A DNA stretch of 64,000 nucleotides, from assembly GCA_038049695.1 (NCBI GenBank), contig CP142454.1, positions 15,322,501-15,386,500 of the forward strand, in the 5' to 3' direction. The position numbers and the translations under genes were made by a program. Below the pieces are notes generated by a model. It had not been told where the DNA came from. It worked only from the letters and a program-made list of their open reading frames with translations, and made no database searches. Source of the stretch: Cinnamomum chago. Taxonomy: Eukaryota; Streptophyta; Magnoliopsida; Laurales; Lauraceae. Below, piece by piece: positions 1-11,599 of the stretch (positions are counted from its first letter, which is position 1; every line of letters begins with the position of its first letter).

Positions 1-79
1 CTAGAATTTGAGAGGTTGTAGGTTTTTTTTTATATATATAATGTGATATGATGTGATGTCTAGTTTCCTAGCATTTGAA

Positions 80-284
80 ATGCCGTGTTTCTTTTATTAG
101 AGTTTCAAATTCCAACCACCCAAAAACCTTTTGGAATTCTTTGAATTCCACTCTCTATACCTAGAATTTCAAATCCTCCATAAAATAGAGGGATTTGAAA
201 TTCCACCTAAGGTTACAACTTTTGGAGAATTTGAATTCTCCCCGACATAAATTATTAAAATTCTAATAAAGAAACGAGCCCTCA
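80..284. mobile_element. Small inverted-repeat element (MITE-like)
   Basis: The left end reads GTTTCTTTTATTAGAGTTTC. The right end, read on the other strand, is CGTTTCTTTATTAGAATTTT, so the two ends form imperfect inverted repeats around an AT-rich core containing several TTTGAAATTC-type words. No clean target duplication could be fixed. It may be a worn non-autonomous DNA transposon. Confidence 0.35.
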
Positions 285-384
285 GGGAATAGGAAGAGTA
301 GTTAACTGTACAATTTAATTCACCCCAATGGTATATGGATAACAAAATAAATAAATAATATTTTAAAATAGTTTTTGTTGGGTG

Positions 385-516
385 TAATCAGTGGGTTCGA
401 AACTCCGCTACCACACTAGGGCTACAGGGGATTTACCCGGCTTCCCTCTGGGCCCGGAGGGATTAGTCCAGCCCAAAGGGTTGGGAACCCTCCGATAGCA
501 AAAAAAAAAAAAAAAA
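385..516 (+). repeat. tRNA-derived SINE, 5'-truncated (family A)
   Basis: This copy carries the B-box-like GGTTCGAAAC, then the family body (ACCACACTAGGGCTACAGGG, a GGGCCCGGAGGGATT segment and GGGTTGGGAACCCT), and ends in a poly-A run at about 500-516. The A-box half is missing. The same body occurs at 14700-14813, 15499-15695 and 44314-44495 in the opposite orientation, which defines a local SINE family. Confidence 0.7.
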
Positions 517-1708
517 TTTAATCGATCGTTAAATTCTTACTAGTTTTGTCCAGTTTTTTATGTATTTTTTATTTTTATTAATATACCTATAGTAATATTA
601 AAGTAGATGCATCTTCTAAATTTTATAACCTTTAATCAGTACACCGAGTCAAGAAATTTGGGTATCAAATTGGCCAACCTGACTTGACAAAAACTGCACT
701 TTGGATAGGGATTTTGCAATTTGGGTCAGCTTAGTTGGGTTTCGGTTTCCAAGTCGTATTCAAGTTGGATTTAATAATTTCTCGGTAGAGATTTCATTGG
801 ATCCTAAAACCATAGTTTTGGAATTTGTTGATAAATTTCTATGCTAGAGTGGCAACTATCCACTAATGAATGGGTCCCACTTTTTTAAAATGCAAACCGT
901 TCAAACACAAAGATCCCCTTTGTACAAGCAGCAGCTTCAATTTTACTTAACTTAATTTTAAACTTTTCATTATATATATATATATATGGGAAATGCTTTG
1001 AGCGACTCTCACAGTAAGAATAAGGGTGGACACTCTTATATTTATGTTCAATGCCAACAAACTAAATATTAGGACCCTCACTTTTTTCCATTAAGAGGAA
1101 AAAAAAAAAAAAAACCCTCCATCCACTTTACCCTTTGAGCTAGGAAAATTGATTGGAGTTCATTCTCATTGAAATTTGTTGAGAAATTAATTATAGGCAT
1201 CATTGTGGCTTGAAGATCGGACAAAAGTCAATAAAAGAGGTTAAAGTTTTTGAGTCATTTAATTTTGGAACGGTGGTTGAACTTTTTTTCTTTTTTCTTT
1301 TCCTTTTGCTCATAATGGGGTACTGTTGCACTTTAATAAAGTCCTAATGCATTATAATTCGAAGACACCTGCAATAGATTTCTTGCAAAAGCAACTACTT
1401 AAAATATTGACAGGGTGATGATTCAAGAAGAGAAAATTAGGTAAAAAGTCCAAATACTTTAATTGCCATTTTTCTATTAGTAGTTTCTTTGGAAAAGAAG
1501 CAACTTTGGTATTCTTTCATGCCTAAATAGTATCTTAATCTTTTAACAAAGTTTGGTGTAATTACGTATTTTGGAAGCCGTTGTGTTGAATGACAAATGA
1601 AAATTCATCATTTCGAGAAAAAGAAAACAAAAATAATAAAAATTCATCCTTCATGCATCCATAATGCCTCTAAGACATACCCTATTCTCCAATTGGCACG
1701 CTCCAAAT

Positions 1709-2141
1709 TAGGGGTGTAAATGAAAATCAAGAAACTATTTATCCGAACCGAATTGAACCGAACTGCGGTTAATAACCATGTTTCACGGTTCGGTTACAGT
1801 TATGGTTATTGAAATCGGAAAACCGTGCTTCACAGTTCGGTTAAGATTTTTGTCTTGACTCACAGTAATTAATCGAACCGAACCGTTAACTGCAGTTATG
1901 CCATTCTCCAACAATGTTTTTTTTTTTTTTTTCACAATAAGTTTGATTGGTAAATGGCAAAAAATTTACAAATTTTTTTTAGTGACAATTAACTGTAATT
2001 GAACCATTAACCGCTGTTAACCGTGGTTCAGTTTTTCACGATTCGATTACGGTTACAGTTTTAAAAAACCAAATACAGTGAAATACGGTTCGATTACCGG
2101 TTTTCCCAAAATGAACGGTTAACTGAACTGTTATACCCCTA
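1709..2141. mobile_element. Non-autonomous hAT-type element, 433 bp, 8-bp TSD
   Basis: The termini are TAGGGGTGTAAAT at the left and TTATACCCCTA at the right, an inverted pair typical of plant hAT elements. A perfect 8-bp direct repeat, CTCCAAAT, flanks both ends (1701-1708 and 2142-2149), as expected for hAT insertion. The interior is filled with repeated GAACCG / CGGTTCGGTT words on both strands, like hAT subterminal transposase-binding repeats. No transposase reading frame is present. Confidence 0.8.
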
Positions 2142-3117
2142 CTCCAAATGGCATGTTAGAGCAGACATCCTAGTTGGATCAAGGTTTCATTTTCATGTAG
2201 AAGATTTTTTTATTTTTTGGTAAGAAATTCTCATGTGAAAGATAAATGACCATCCAAGACATGAGGCATTTTACTAGATTAGTAAGAAGGATGGATTATT
2301 GTTTTATTAGAAATTAGTCTCATTGAACAATTCTAAGTTCTAACTATCTCATTAAAAACAATCATTTAAACTGTGAAAAGATTTCATTTTCTTTTGTTCT
2401 GATCATTGGTTCAATCGCTTTGGTAAGCATTAACTAAGGGCCCACTTGTTTGCATGGAACTCAATACACAAGAATTTATGACCAAATTAGCTCAAAAAAG
2501 GATCATTAAAGAGATGATGGGTGAAAGATATAAAGTGGATTTATAGAAGAGGCCTCAACTTTCTTAGGATGACAATTACTATAGTTATTATTGGGTATTT
2601 GCTTTTCATATCCCTTCAATTCATTTTCCATTGAAAGGATTGAAGGAAGGTTATATTTACCATCATTTTTTTCTTTTTAACCACTTTTAGAAATACAAGT
2701 CTCAAAATTGTTCAGTATTCAATTATTATATGCTAAAGCTAATCTTTTGTATGGTTCTAATCCACGCTAGGCATATATCGATAGATGGAAAACGGAGCCC
2801 AACCAAGTTACGTAGTTGGTACCAAATTTGTCCTCTTTTATATTAAGACAATAACAAGGGATAACTCCACCTTGTGTCTGGATCTACTGTTTCATTGAAA
2901 TGGACAAATACTATTTCATTTTATCAATATGCGCTAGTCGTATAAAATCTCTTCGTTTTCTAACTTTTCTCTTTTTTCCAGTATCTCCCTACTTCAACGG
3001 AACAAGGGATCCAAACTCCTCATTCTTCTAACTCAGCCTTTAACATAGGCATACCACCTTGAGTCAAGTAAAGATCCCCCATTGCAACAATTACACGGAA
3101 TATGTAACAAGCCTCCA

Positions 3118-3355
3118 TAACTCTATTGTTGGGCCCATATAATGATAATTCATTCCATTTAGAATGAATTTCATTGCATCTATTAATATATCCTTAGATT
3201 TTAGTTCAATAGAGGCGAGCCCCACTATTTGGTCGAGCGCACCACAGAAACATCGGCACTGAGTTACTGTTTCCAATCATGTGTTCAATTTGATGGTGAG
3301 ACTCACTGTTATTGAAGTAAAATCCAAGGACATATCACTGAAAGTGATAGTATTC
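3118..3355. repeat. PCBER-cluster unit marker repeat, copy 1
   Basis: A roughly 240-bp sequence with GAATGAATTTCATTGCA, an AATATATCCTTA segment and a GAGGCGAGCCCCACTATTTG segment. It recurs diverged at 11100-11290 and 13197-13445. The copies lie upstream of PCBER copy 1, the pseudogene and PCBER copy 2 respectively, so the repeat probably marks the left edge of each tandem duplication unit. It could instead be an unrelated dispersed repeat. Confidence 0.6.
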
Positions 3356-3473
3356 AACTTGAACGGTCCAGGACTCTCCCACCTTAGGTCTCATTTGGCA
3401 TCCTTCTTGTGTTTTCCCTAATTTTGTGCTCTGATTAGGTTGCGGTGAGATTGGATTGTACAGAGACTACATT

Positions 3474-3945
3474 ATGCAAAGCTTATTTTTGAAACATTTG
3501 TGATTATTTGGTAACATTGTAAAAATCTTATTGTAAAAAACAAAAGCAAAAGAATTATAAGAATTTACAATATGGGACTGAATTTCTTATTATTTGCAGC
3601 ACTTTATTATTGTCATACATGGGATCCACCATTAGAAATAACAATGTGGTACCCACCTTTATGAATTAGAACATGTGGCCTAGTGTCAAGACTGTGCTAT
3701 GCAAGACTTGTTTGGCAACATTATGTTAGATTATTATACTGAGAATATGTTGTATGAAACTTGTTTGATAACATTATAAAAACTTTATTCTATGGAAAAA
3801 AAAAAAAAACAAGAGAATTATAAGATTTATAATATGGGGCTCACCTTTTTATTGTTTGTGGCACTTTATTATTGTCATACATGAACCCATCATTAGAAGT
3901 TACAATATGGTACCCACCTCTATAAATTAGAATATGTGACCTTCA
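3474..3945. repeat. Two tandem copies of a ~262-bp repeat
   Basis: The phrase ACTTTATTATTGTCATACAT occurs at 3601 and again at 3863. The flanking text is shared too: an ACTTGTTTGG/AACATT stretch, a poly-A tract, AGAATTATAAGA, a TATGGG segment and a GGTACCCACCT segment. The copies are clearly diverged, so the duplication is old. A looser related pattern with GTGGGCCCACCT and GGTGCCACC words continues to about 4110. Confidence 0.6.
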
Positions 3946-4299
3946 TTTATAAGATTTAAAATGTGGGCCCACCTCTTTTGATTGTGACCATGTTATCCAC
4001 CTCTAGAAATTACATAGTGGTGCCACCTTTTTGTGTTTGTGAACACGATACCTACATTTTTGTGTTGGCCCTCTTTTATAAGTGGACTCATCTTTTTGTA
4101 CATCACGAACACGAGCCTACATTTAGGGTGAGCAACCGGATCTAGAGTCATTGTTAGATGGGCGTCTTTGTATGGAAAAAGATAAAATAGGAAACAAGAA
4201 AGATTTTTTAGTTTTCCAACTTTCCTATGCAACTTGTAAAGATTTTAAAAATCTTCTAACGACATGAAGATTCAAAACATGCCAAATGAAGTTTGTTTT

Positions 4300-4465
4300 T
4301 GGCAAACGGAGGATTTCCAATCTTTTGGACTGTACTATTCCCTCCGGGCCCAGAGAGAAGTTGGATAAAAACCCCCCTAGGTGGTTTTTAAAAAGGGGAA
4401 ATACCAAGACCTCTAACTCCAGAAGAGAGAGGAACCGTAGTCTTAACCACTTGACGAACCCTTTG
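4300..4465 (-). repeat. Old diverged SINE copy (family A), tentative
   Basis: CCCTCCGGGCCCAGAGAGAA followed by GGATAAAAACCCCC resembles the body of the family A SINE read on the minus strand, and an AACCGTAGTCTTAACCACTT segment resembles its tRNA-like head. The middle is scrambled and no target duplication is visible. Confidence 0.35.
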
Positions 4466-4879
4466 GGATTTAAATGAAATTTACACTAACCAAACATGCC
4501 AAAATGAAAGGATCACTGTTCACTAGTATGCCAAACAATCTTTCTATCCGGGATTGGTATTGATGTATCTTTATTCTTTACCACCTCCCATATAATGTAT
4601 TTATTTGCCAAGGGAAAATATGGAAAGCTTAAATCGGACTCTTTTACATTCCAATTTCCAAATAAGTGAGACCCGCTTAAGGTCATGATTGTAAATTCAT
4701 CCACCCTCCTAGCTAATAAATATCCAAAAGCCCCCCAAGTCTCGTTCTCCGGTCTGCTCCGCACCGCACCAAAACCCCCTATTCTCCATCCTAAACATCC
4801 TTCTCGTTTTTGGCCGGAAGACTTCCAAATCTCTTCTTCTTCCTCGGAGATCGAAACCAGGTTTCCCTTTCTTTTCGGA

Positions 4880-7800
4880 ATGGCGGAAAAAAGCAAGATT
4901 CTGATCATCGGCGGCACCGGCTACATCGGAAAATACATCCTCGAAGCGAGCGCCAAGTCCGGCCATCCGACCTTCGCTTTGGTCAGGGAAGGAACAGTTT
5001 CCGATCCCGCCAAGGCGAGCCTCATCGAGGGTTTCAAGAATTCCGGCGTCACTCTTCTCCACGTAGGTTTTTTTTACTCTTTAGAACATCAGTTGATATG
5101 AGCGGTTCAGATTTCATTTCTGATTCTTCGTTTTGGCAGGGAGATCTGTATCATCATGAGAGTCTGGTGAAGGCTTTTAAGCAGGTGGATGTGGTCATAT
5201 CTACGGTGGGCCAGGGACAGCTGGCAGATCAGACGAAGATAATCGCCGCCATCAAAGAGGCCGGAAATGTTAAGGTGAAGAAAAAAAAATAACCATTTCT
5301 AATTTTGCCTTTTGCACTATTTCAGTAGATAGTAGATTCATTCACATGTGCAAGATATGAGCCGTTCATTTTTACTTTCCCAAATCCTGATGACTAGCCC
5401 GATCTGGGCATGTTTTAGGTGGGTCCGGATCCTGATCGGGTGTTGAGATCTTGGTAGAGAATGATATGGGAGTGATTTTCAAAAATTTAGGTAATACGTT
5501 GGTTTCGGTCACAGTCGAAACCAAAGTGGAATCAAATCCAGACCCAATAAAGGGTGGAACCTCAGGGTAATTAGAGAATTGGTATCTCATTTACATCCCA
5601 ACTTATGATAGAGGGATTTGATTGAAATTTACGAAGGTAATCTAGTTTATCACACATTTAAAACCAATAATAATCATAAACTCATAGACTGCCTGGGAGC
5701 AGTTTACATCTGCCACGTGTACGGTCAGCTTTGCTGGTGGGATCCGTCTTTGTTGCTGAGTAGGACCCGCCGAACTTTTAATCTCTATCCATCGGTCGTG
5801 TTGACTTTATGGTCAGTGGGCCCCGCCTTGGATGTCTTTGGTGCTATAGTTACTATACCATTCATTGTTGATGTCTTACCAACTACCAAGTAGTAGGTGT
5901 TGGTAGTAGGTAAGAGGGAGCCTGTCAAATGAAGTGCATGATGGATTGTACCATTGACAGTGACCTTATCAAATATCAATCTGGAAGGTTGTAGATGGAA
6001 ATGGTTTGATTAGTCGATAATCACGTGGTGGGGCTTTGAAGAAAGTGGAGAGGACTCTGGAAGTGGATTCAGGGAAAATTTAAATTTGGATTTGGATTTG
6101 GATCATGTATATAGGACTAGAACATTCAGATCTCGAAGTGGATCTTTGAGGATCCGGAACCATGACGCTTACAATCACATATTAAAAATTATGTAGAGGT
6201 TTTAAGGCTTAAACAGCTTGAGTTATATTTAAGTGAATCTTATACCATTTAATAGTCTCACTCGTATGTTAAAAAAAAATTGAAACTTAATACAATTAAA
6301 CTAATGTATTATACATCTTATTTCAAATCCCGATCCATTTCTTTAAGTTGATTTATGGGTTCCATATTGAATCCTGATCTGAGTTCGGATCCTCTACGGT
6401 CCAGCCTCGGATCCAACCCATTTGCATCCCAGGGGAACACCACCATTCCCACTCCACCAACCGATGCCAGGGTCTGTAACGATAGACCTGAATCAGAGCT
6501 GGATTGTGAAACAAGCTCAAAGCTCATATCTTAGTTTCCAGGGTGGGGCTTGCCACCGCGGGAGGAGTCAAAATGGCTTGAGACTCATATGAACACAGGT
6601 TTGAGGCCTAAATTTTGTCAGGCTCAAGCTGGGGCTCAGATCCTTCCATTTGACATAATGGAATTTCAACCCTGTCCATTAACCTGTAAAATATCCAAAC
6701 TTAAGATTAAGTTTGGACCCACCCGTTAACCTATCGGGAGCCCACAAATACATAGATCTCCTTTTCAAAATATGCTTTAAATAAACATATTTACCTAGAT
6801 CTCGTCACCCTATTCGTAAGAGTTTGGATTGCAATTGGGAAGTGTATTTCCTGGAAAATGTTCATCTGCGCTATGTGTGCAGTTGAACTATCAATCCAGA
6901 GCATTGCAGAGGTGGGACCTGCCTCAGAAACATGTCACTATACATTTCAGGTTGAAAGTGCCTCTGCGCTACATGCACAGGTGAATATTTTTCATATTTA
7001 CTATGCATGCATACCTATGGATATAGATAACCGTACACATAAATTATTTAGACCCAAGTCTGACCCACTTACTGAACAGGCCCTGGTTAAAGAAAGCCCA
7101 AGTCTGGCACATTTAGCTGAAACTGATGACCATGGAATTAGGAAAAAAATATATAAAGCAACTACATACAATACTTTACTTCATTTGCTTCCTTATCAAA
7201 ACTTTAAAATGTAAATTCTAAAAGAAACATTTTAGAATTGAATCATTAACTTAAAATTTTAAATTTTTGTATGCTTTTTTAACTTTTTAAAACATATTTC
7301 AGAACTTTTATTCATAATATTATTATTTTTATGTCATGCTAACTTAGTCTCTGACCAAAGTGAACCACCCATTGAATCCAATTCATATCTTAGCTTCACT
7401 GTTTGGATGACAAGCCCAAAATTTTTAAAACATTGCTTCTGCTACCTGCTTTAGTATGTAAAAGGCCATTAACTGCATTGAGCCATGATTGGATTGCCTA
7501 GTTCTGATTTCTGATTGTCTGAACAGTTGTGGGTTATTATGGTCTTTTTTTTTTATTATTACTTTGGAGAGTTCATGGTAGGGTCATATTTATATCCTTA
7601 TGTTGTCAATTCCCCAATCGAATGATATGCAGAGATTCTTCCCATCAGAGTTTGGGAACGATGTGGACCGTGTCCATGCAGTGGAGCCAGCAAAGTCTGC
7701 ATTCGCAGACAAGGCTGCAATACGCCGGGCTGTGGAGGCTGAAGGCATTCCATACACTTTCGTCTCCTCCAACTTCTTTGCCGGATACTTTGTTCCTTCA

Positions 7801-7889
7801 CTGGGACAGGCAGGAGCCACATCTCCTCCCCGAGACAAAGTTGTCATTTTGGGAGATGGAAACCCAAAAGGTATAACACATTAAAACTA

Positions 7890-7921
<32 letters not shown>

Positions 7922-10112
7922 CTATATACACACACACACAGAGGGAGGACCCAGCTACCATCTTTTTGGGGCACTCCCACTGCAGACCTTGGAAAAGGCC
8001 TAAACAAGCAAGCTGAACAATGGAGTAAAAGTCCAAGATGCCGTCAGAAATAAGCCATCTCCCCCTTCAAACGAAAATCGTAGGCCTGTCATTGGACTCG
8101 TACATAAATTACTTAATTCCTGGCTTCCTCGTTGGTTGAGAAGGCCCACCTTCTTAAACCTAAACCAAGAACAAAAGGCTATCCCACCTACTACATATAT
8201 TAACCCAAATTTCACTCTGAAGTGGGGTGGGATTGCCCTTGGATATCAACCAATAATACTGATAATACATATAGGAAAAAGTGCTAACTAATGAATACTA
8301 AAACTAAGATCTAAACCTAGGTTAGATATAAATTTTGTGCTCTCCTCAATGCAGCATACCCATATTCTCTATTGGATTAAAAATAAATAAATAAAGAAAA
8401 GGAAGATTGCAGTGATAGAGGATGTGTGATCCTGCAATGATACTGAATTAATGCATATCAAAGTCATGTTCAAATGCATTCGAATTGTTGTGGTTGATTC
8501 TGCTTGGTACTTGGGAGTCGGGACTTATGGCTGGCTTTGTTTGAAATGTATAAATGTAACTAAGTGATACCAATACCTGCACGCTGAAAGTAAAAGTCCA
8601 TTCTTCCTTGCTTTGTCATAGAATTATTTAAGAAATGGTTAACTTAGAGATCCTTCTTAAAGGATTAAAATAATCAGATGTAGCTTCCTTCTCCCCACCC
8701 CTCTCCTCGCCATTCTTCCAAAATCCTAATTAATGAGGTTTCTACGGCTCCCATATCTTTGCTGATGGGTATGCTTTATATTGAGCCCCGCAGGGAAGGT
8801 AGCACAAAACTTATCCACCTGGTTGATGCTAGTCGGTGTCAGGATGGATATTTAGGGAGGCAAAGTGTTTTTTTTTTTTTTTTAAATTCTAACACACACC
8901 TGAGCTAAAGTCTGGATGGGCTAACTCGAACTGGCCTTCTATGTAAACAATGTGTTGGGCCCTGTTTTTGTACACGTGCACCCATTTTAATGATTGGGAC
9001 TACTTATCATATTGTAGGTCCCATTTTTCCTACTTAGGCTCCGAGTAAAGGATATATATTCACAGTAAACATATGTTCTTTGATCCACAGTCCAAAACCC
9101 TGCATTCTTTCTGTACAGTTCATGGCTTAGAAAAATGCTGTTATGTCACTGCTTTGCCTGTTATTTATCCTGTTGTAGATCTAAGGATGCAGAATCTAAA
9201 TACATTTAGATTATATATTTTTTTTCTGGGGTATTACATTTAAACACTTTCTACATCTAAAATTTACTGATATATGTTATCACATTGCAGTTTCACCAGT
9301 CGTTATGTCTCTCAAAACGGTATAGTCTTATTAAAACGGTTCCTGTCATCATTCATCATGACTACTGCATGGTGGTACACCACAGTAGCCACAGTTTCTC
9401 AGTTTCAAACTAGGATTCAGTTAAAATTTACCTTTTAAACTCAAATGAGATTTAAAATGTTTTATACTCATCATATTATATGTGCATGTAAATTTATGAT
9501 TGGTTGAGTCAATGTTTTTGCCTCAAAATTTATTTTTTGCCCATTCCATTTCCTGAGTTACTGACTGCATCCACTCCCATGTTCAGCTATTTTTGTCAAG
9601 GAGGAAGACATTGGCACATACACCATCAAAGCTGTGGATGACCCAAGAACCCTGAACAAGATCCTCTATTTGAGACCCCCTGCAAATACCCTCTCTCTCA
9701 ACGACCTTGTCTCCCTGTGGGAGAAGAAGATAGGAAAAACCATCGAAAAGATCTATATCCCAGAGGAGCAAGTTCTCAAGAACATTCAAGGTCAGTAAGG
9801 ACTTTCCCCTTTAAATTTCCATAGTTTGTTACAGCAGTACACATTGCCTGATGCCTACAGTGCATTGAAGGCCTATTTCTGTTTGCAATTTCCAGTACAT
9901 GGATGAAAGCATCAAGATTGATTTCTTATTGTTCTAATGTTGCAGAAGCTCCAATTCCAGTGAACATCATCTTGTCAATTGGCCACTCTGTGTTTGTTAA
10001 GGGAGACCACACCAACTTTGAGATCGAACCATCATTTGGGGTGGAGGCATGCCAGCTCTATCCTGACGTTAAGTACACCACTGTCGACGAGATCCTTGAC
10101 CAGTTTGTCTGA
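4880..10112 (+). CDS. PCBER: Phenylcoumaran benzylic ether reductase (isoflavone-reductase-like), copy 1
   Basis: The protein is an NADPH-dependent reductase of the PCBER/IFR/PLR family, which reduces the benzylic ether of neolignans such as dehydrodiconiferyl alcohol in the cytosol. Five exons, 4880-5062, 5140-5274, 7633-7870, 9587-9790 and 9946-10112, join in phase with GT-AG introns to 308 aa, the usual family length. Visible features are a Rossmann NADPH motif GGTGYIG near residues 10-16, the RFFPSEFGNDVDRVHAVEPA block from residue 107, the expected catalytic lysine at about 133 (FADKAAIRR), and the C-terminal HSVFVKGDHTNFEIEPSFGV block. The start is the first in-frame ATG before the NADPH motif, as in relatives. 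Intron 2 is 2.36 kb and intron 3 is 1.72 kb. A second intact copy lies 11 kb downstream. PCBER rather than isoflavone reductase is inferred from overall similarity; the true substrate is not proven. Confidence 0.93.
5275..7632 (+). other. Intron 2 of PCBER copy 1
   Basis: The intron is 2.36 kb with no coding content seen. Its right part (about 5925-5975 and 6510-7632) is matched by the pseudogene at about 11600-12596. Its first ~150 bp match the start of intron 2 of copy 2 (16417-16555). It is therefore ancestral gene sequence, and the replaced part of copy 2 is the derived state. Confidence 0.75.
7871..9586 (+). other. Intron 3 of PCBER copy 1, enlarged
   Basis: The intron is 1716 bp, against 381 bp in copy 2. 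Only its last part (from about 9290) aligns with intron 3 of copy 2 (from about 19050). The extra sequence begins near a CT/TA/CA microsatellite at 7890-7942 and contains AT-rich unrecognised DNA. No open frame of interest was seen. Confidence 0.65.
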
Positions 10113-10167
10113 GTACTAAAAAAAACTCCATCTTCATGTTCCCTCTTTTTGCTGCTTTCATCCAGTT

Positions 10168-10173
10168 AATAAA
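10168..10173 (+). terminator. Candidate poly-A signal of PCBER copy 1
   Basis: AATAAA lies 56 bp after the stop codon of copy 1. Copy 2 has AATAAG at the matching place, so the signal may be weaker there. Confidence 0.5.
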
Positions 10174-10431
10174 CTAGTCACCTTGGTGATCTGTGGAGTG
10201 AGATATGCGTCTTGTGGCCCTTACATCTATACTTCTAAGAGCTTGTGGGAAGTGCAGTTTGTAATCAGTTATGTTGGACATCTACTATGAAATATGTCGT
10301 GTGCCTTTAGCCTAAGCATTTCAGAATTCAGATTGCGGACATTCTGGATCAAAACCTATGTTTGCCCACATGGCTCTTTCATATATCAGTATCAGGACAA
10401 GCATGAACACATCTTTAGTGACAGGACCATT

Positions 10432-10651
10432 ACACCATCTTACCACAGTGGTAAGAGGTGTCAATTCTCGCATGGCTGCCCACGGTTTGAATCATGGGCA
10501 TGCTATCTTCTCTCACCTGAGGGATCCTTCCCCCATCTGAGGTCCCCCTTACCTCACCTGACCCAAGGTCTCCTTTTCTCACCTGAGGGCTGTCCCACTG
10601 TTGTGGGTTTGATGGGTCCCTAGCCCCTTGGGTAAAAAAAAAAAAAAAAAA
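10432..10651 (+). repeat. tRNA-derived SINE (family B) downstream of PCBER copy 1
   Basis: It has an A-box-like CAGTGGTAAGAGGTGTC and a B-box-like GGTTTGAATC about 35 bp apart, then a body with repeated CTCACCTGAGG words, and ends in poly-A at about 10634-10651. Equivalent copies sit at the same place after the pseudogene (about 12930-13140) and after copy 2 (about 20195-20344). One insertion therefore predates the duplications. Confidence 0.65.
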
Positions 10652-11099
10652 CCTCAGAGAAAGGGCTCTATCAAAGGAAAAAAAAAAACTCAAAGAAAAG
10701 GGTGTCAATGGATTGGGTTCCTTGCTAACTGCCCCAACCAACAAAAACCTCATACAACGTTGGCAAGATGTTTCTGAAATGAACATACAACGATCATTTA
10801 TGGTTTTTGGGTTTTTTTTCAAGACAACTATCTAATGAACCGAGAAACGCCTCGTGTGCACTCGTGTGAAACGAAGCCCCCAAATTTCTTTCAAGAAAAT
10901 TCTCTCTTGTTTTTTTTTTCAATATAGCCCCTACAAAATTTTGCTTTCAAAACTAGTTTTAGATTATCAAAAGGGCCAGCTTGTAGCTCTTCCTAAATTT
11001 GTCTGCTGCTATCTCTTCCTTCCAAGTCAGCCTTGAACCCAGGCACCCTACATTGAGTCACGTCCGGATCCTCTGTTGTTGCAAAAATTTGGTAACAAT

Positions 11100-11290
11100 A
11101 TAACAGCCCGAATTCTTATTGTGGTGCCCATATAATGATAATTTGATTATTTCGAAATGAATTTCATTGCACCTAATAATATATCCTAAAATTTCCGTTC
11201 AAAAGAGGCAGGACCCACCATTTGATTGAGCACACGACAAAAATGTAATTAACTCCTTAGCAACAATGCCATGTGAGCACCTCGGATCAC
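11100..11290. repeat. PCBER-cluster unit marker repeat, copy 2
   Basis: It matches 3118-3355 and 13197-13445: GAAATGAATTTCATTGCACC, AATATATCCTAAAAT, and a GAGGCAGGACCCACCATTTG segment. It lies between the 3' flank of PCBER copy 1 and the pseudogene. Confidence 0.6.
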
Positions 11291-11599
11291 CATACCTATT
11301 TAAGTGACTGGGGCACCTTTTCCGTCTACAGGGATCTATTGGGTCCTTTTTTTATGCACCGGCCACATATGAAGAGTTTTTCCTCGCAGTCTCTAAATTA
11401 GATGCATTTAAACATAGATGTGGCGGATAAAGCAAGTGAATTCAATGAGTAATAGTTGACCTCTTTTTTCTTTTTGTTAGAAGCCAAATTCAGCAGTGAA
11501 TTTGAATCATTGGAATTGGGGGACTAGGGGAATTTTTTTTTTTTTTTTCCTTTTTTTAACCCTGTCCGCCTCCCTACCAAGTAAACGGGCCTCCTATTA

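Larger units (their letters stand above)
1..3090. other. Intergenic region with transposon debris
   Basis: No gene is seen here. The stretch holds a small inverted-repeat element (about 80-284), a 5'-truncated SINE (about 385-516) and a well-bounded hAT-type element (1709-2141), listed separately. The rest is AT-rich sequence with poly-A, poly-T and TA runs, for example around 970-985 and 1090-1110, and no open frame resembling a known protein. Confidence 0.6.

Noticed and set aside
3091-4477. Several 60-80 residue open frames on both strands upstream of PCBER copy 1
   Set aside because: They overlap repeats, start without gene context and show no family motif or splice continuation.
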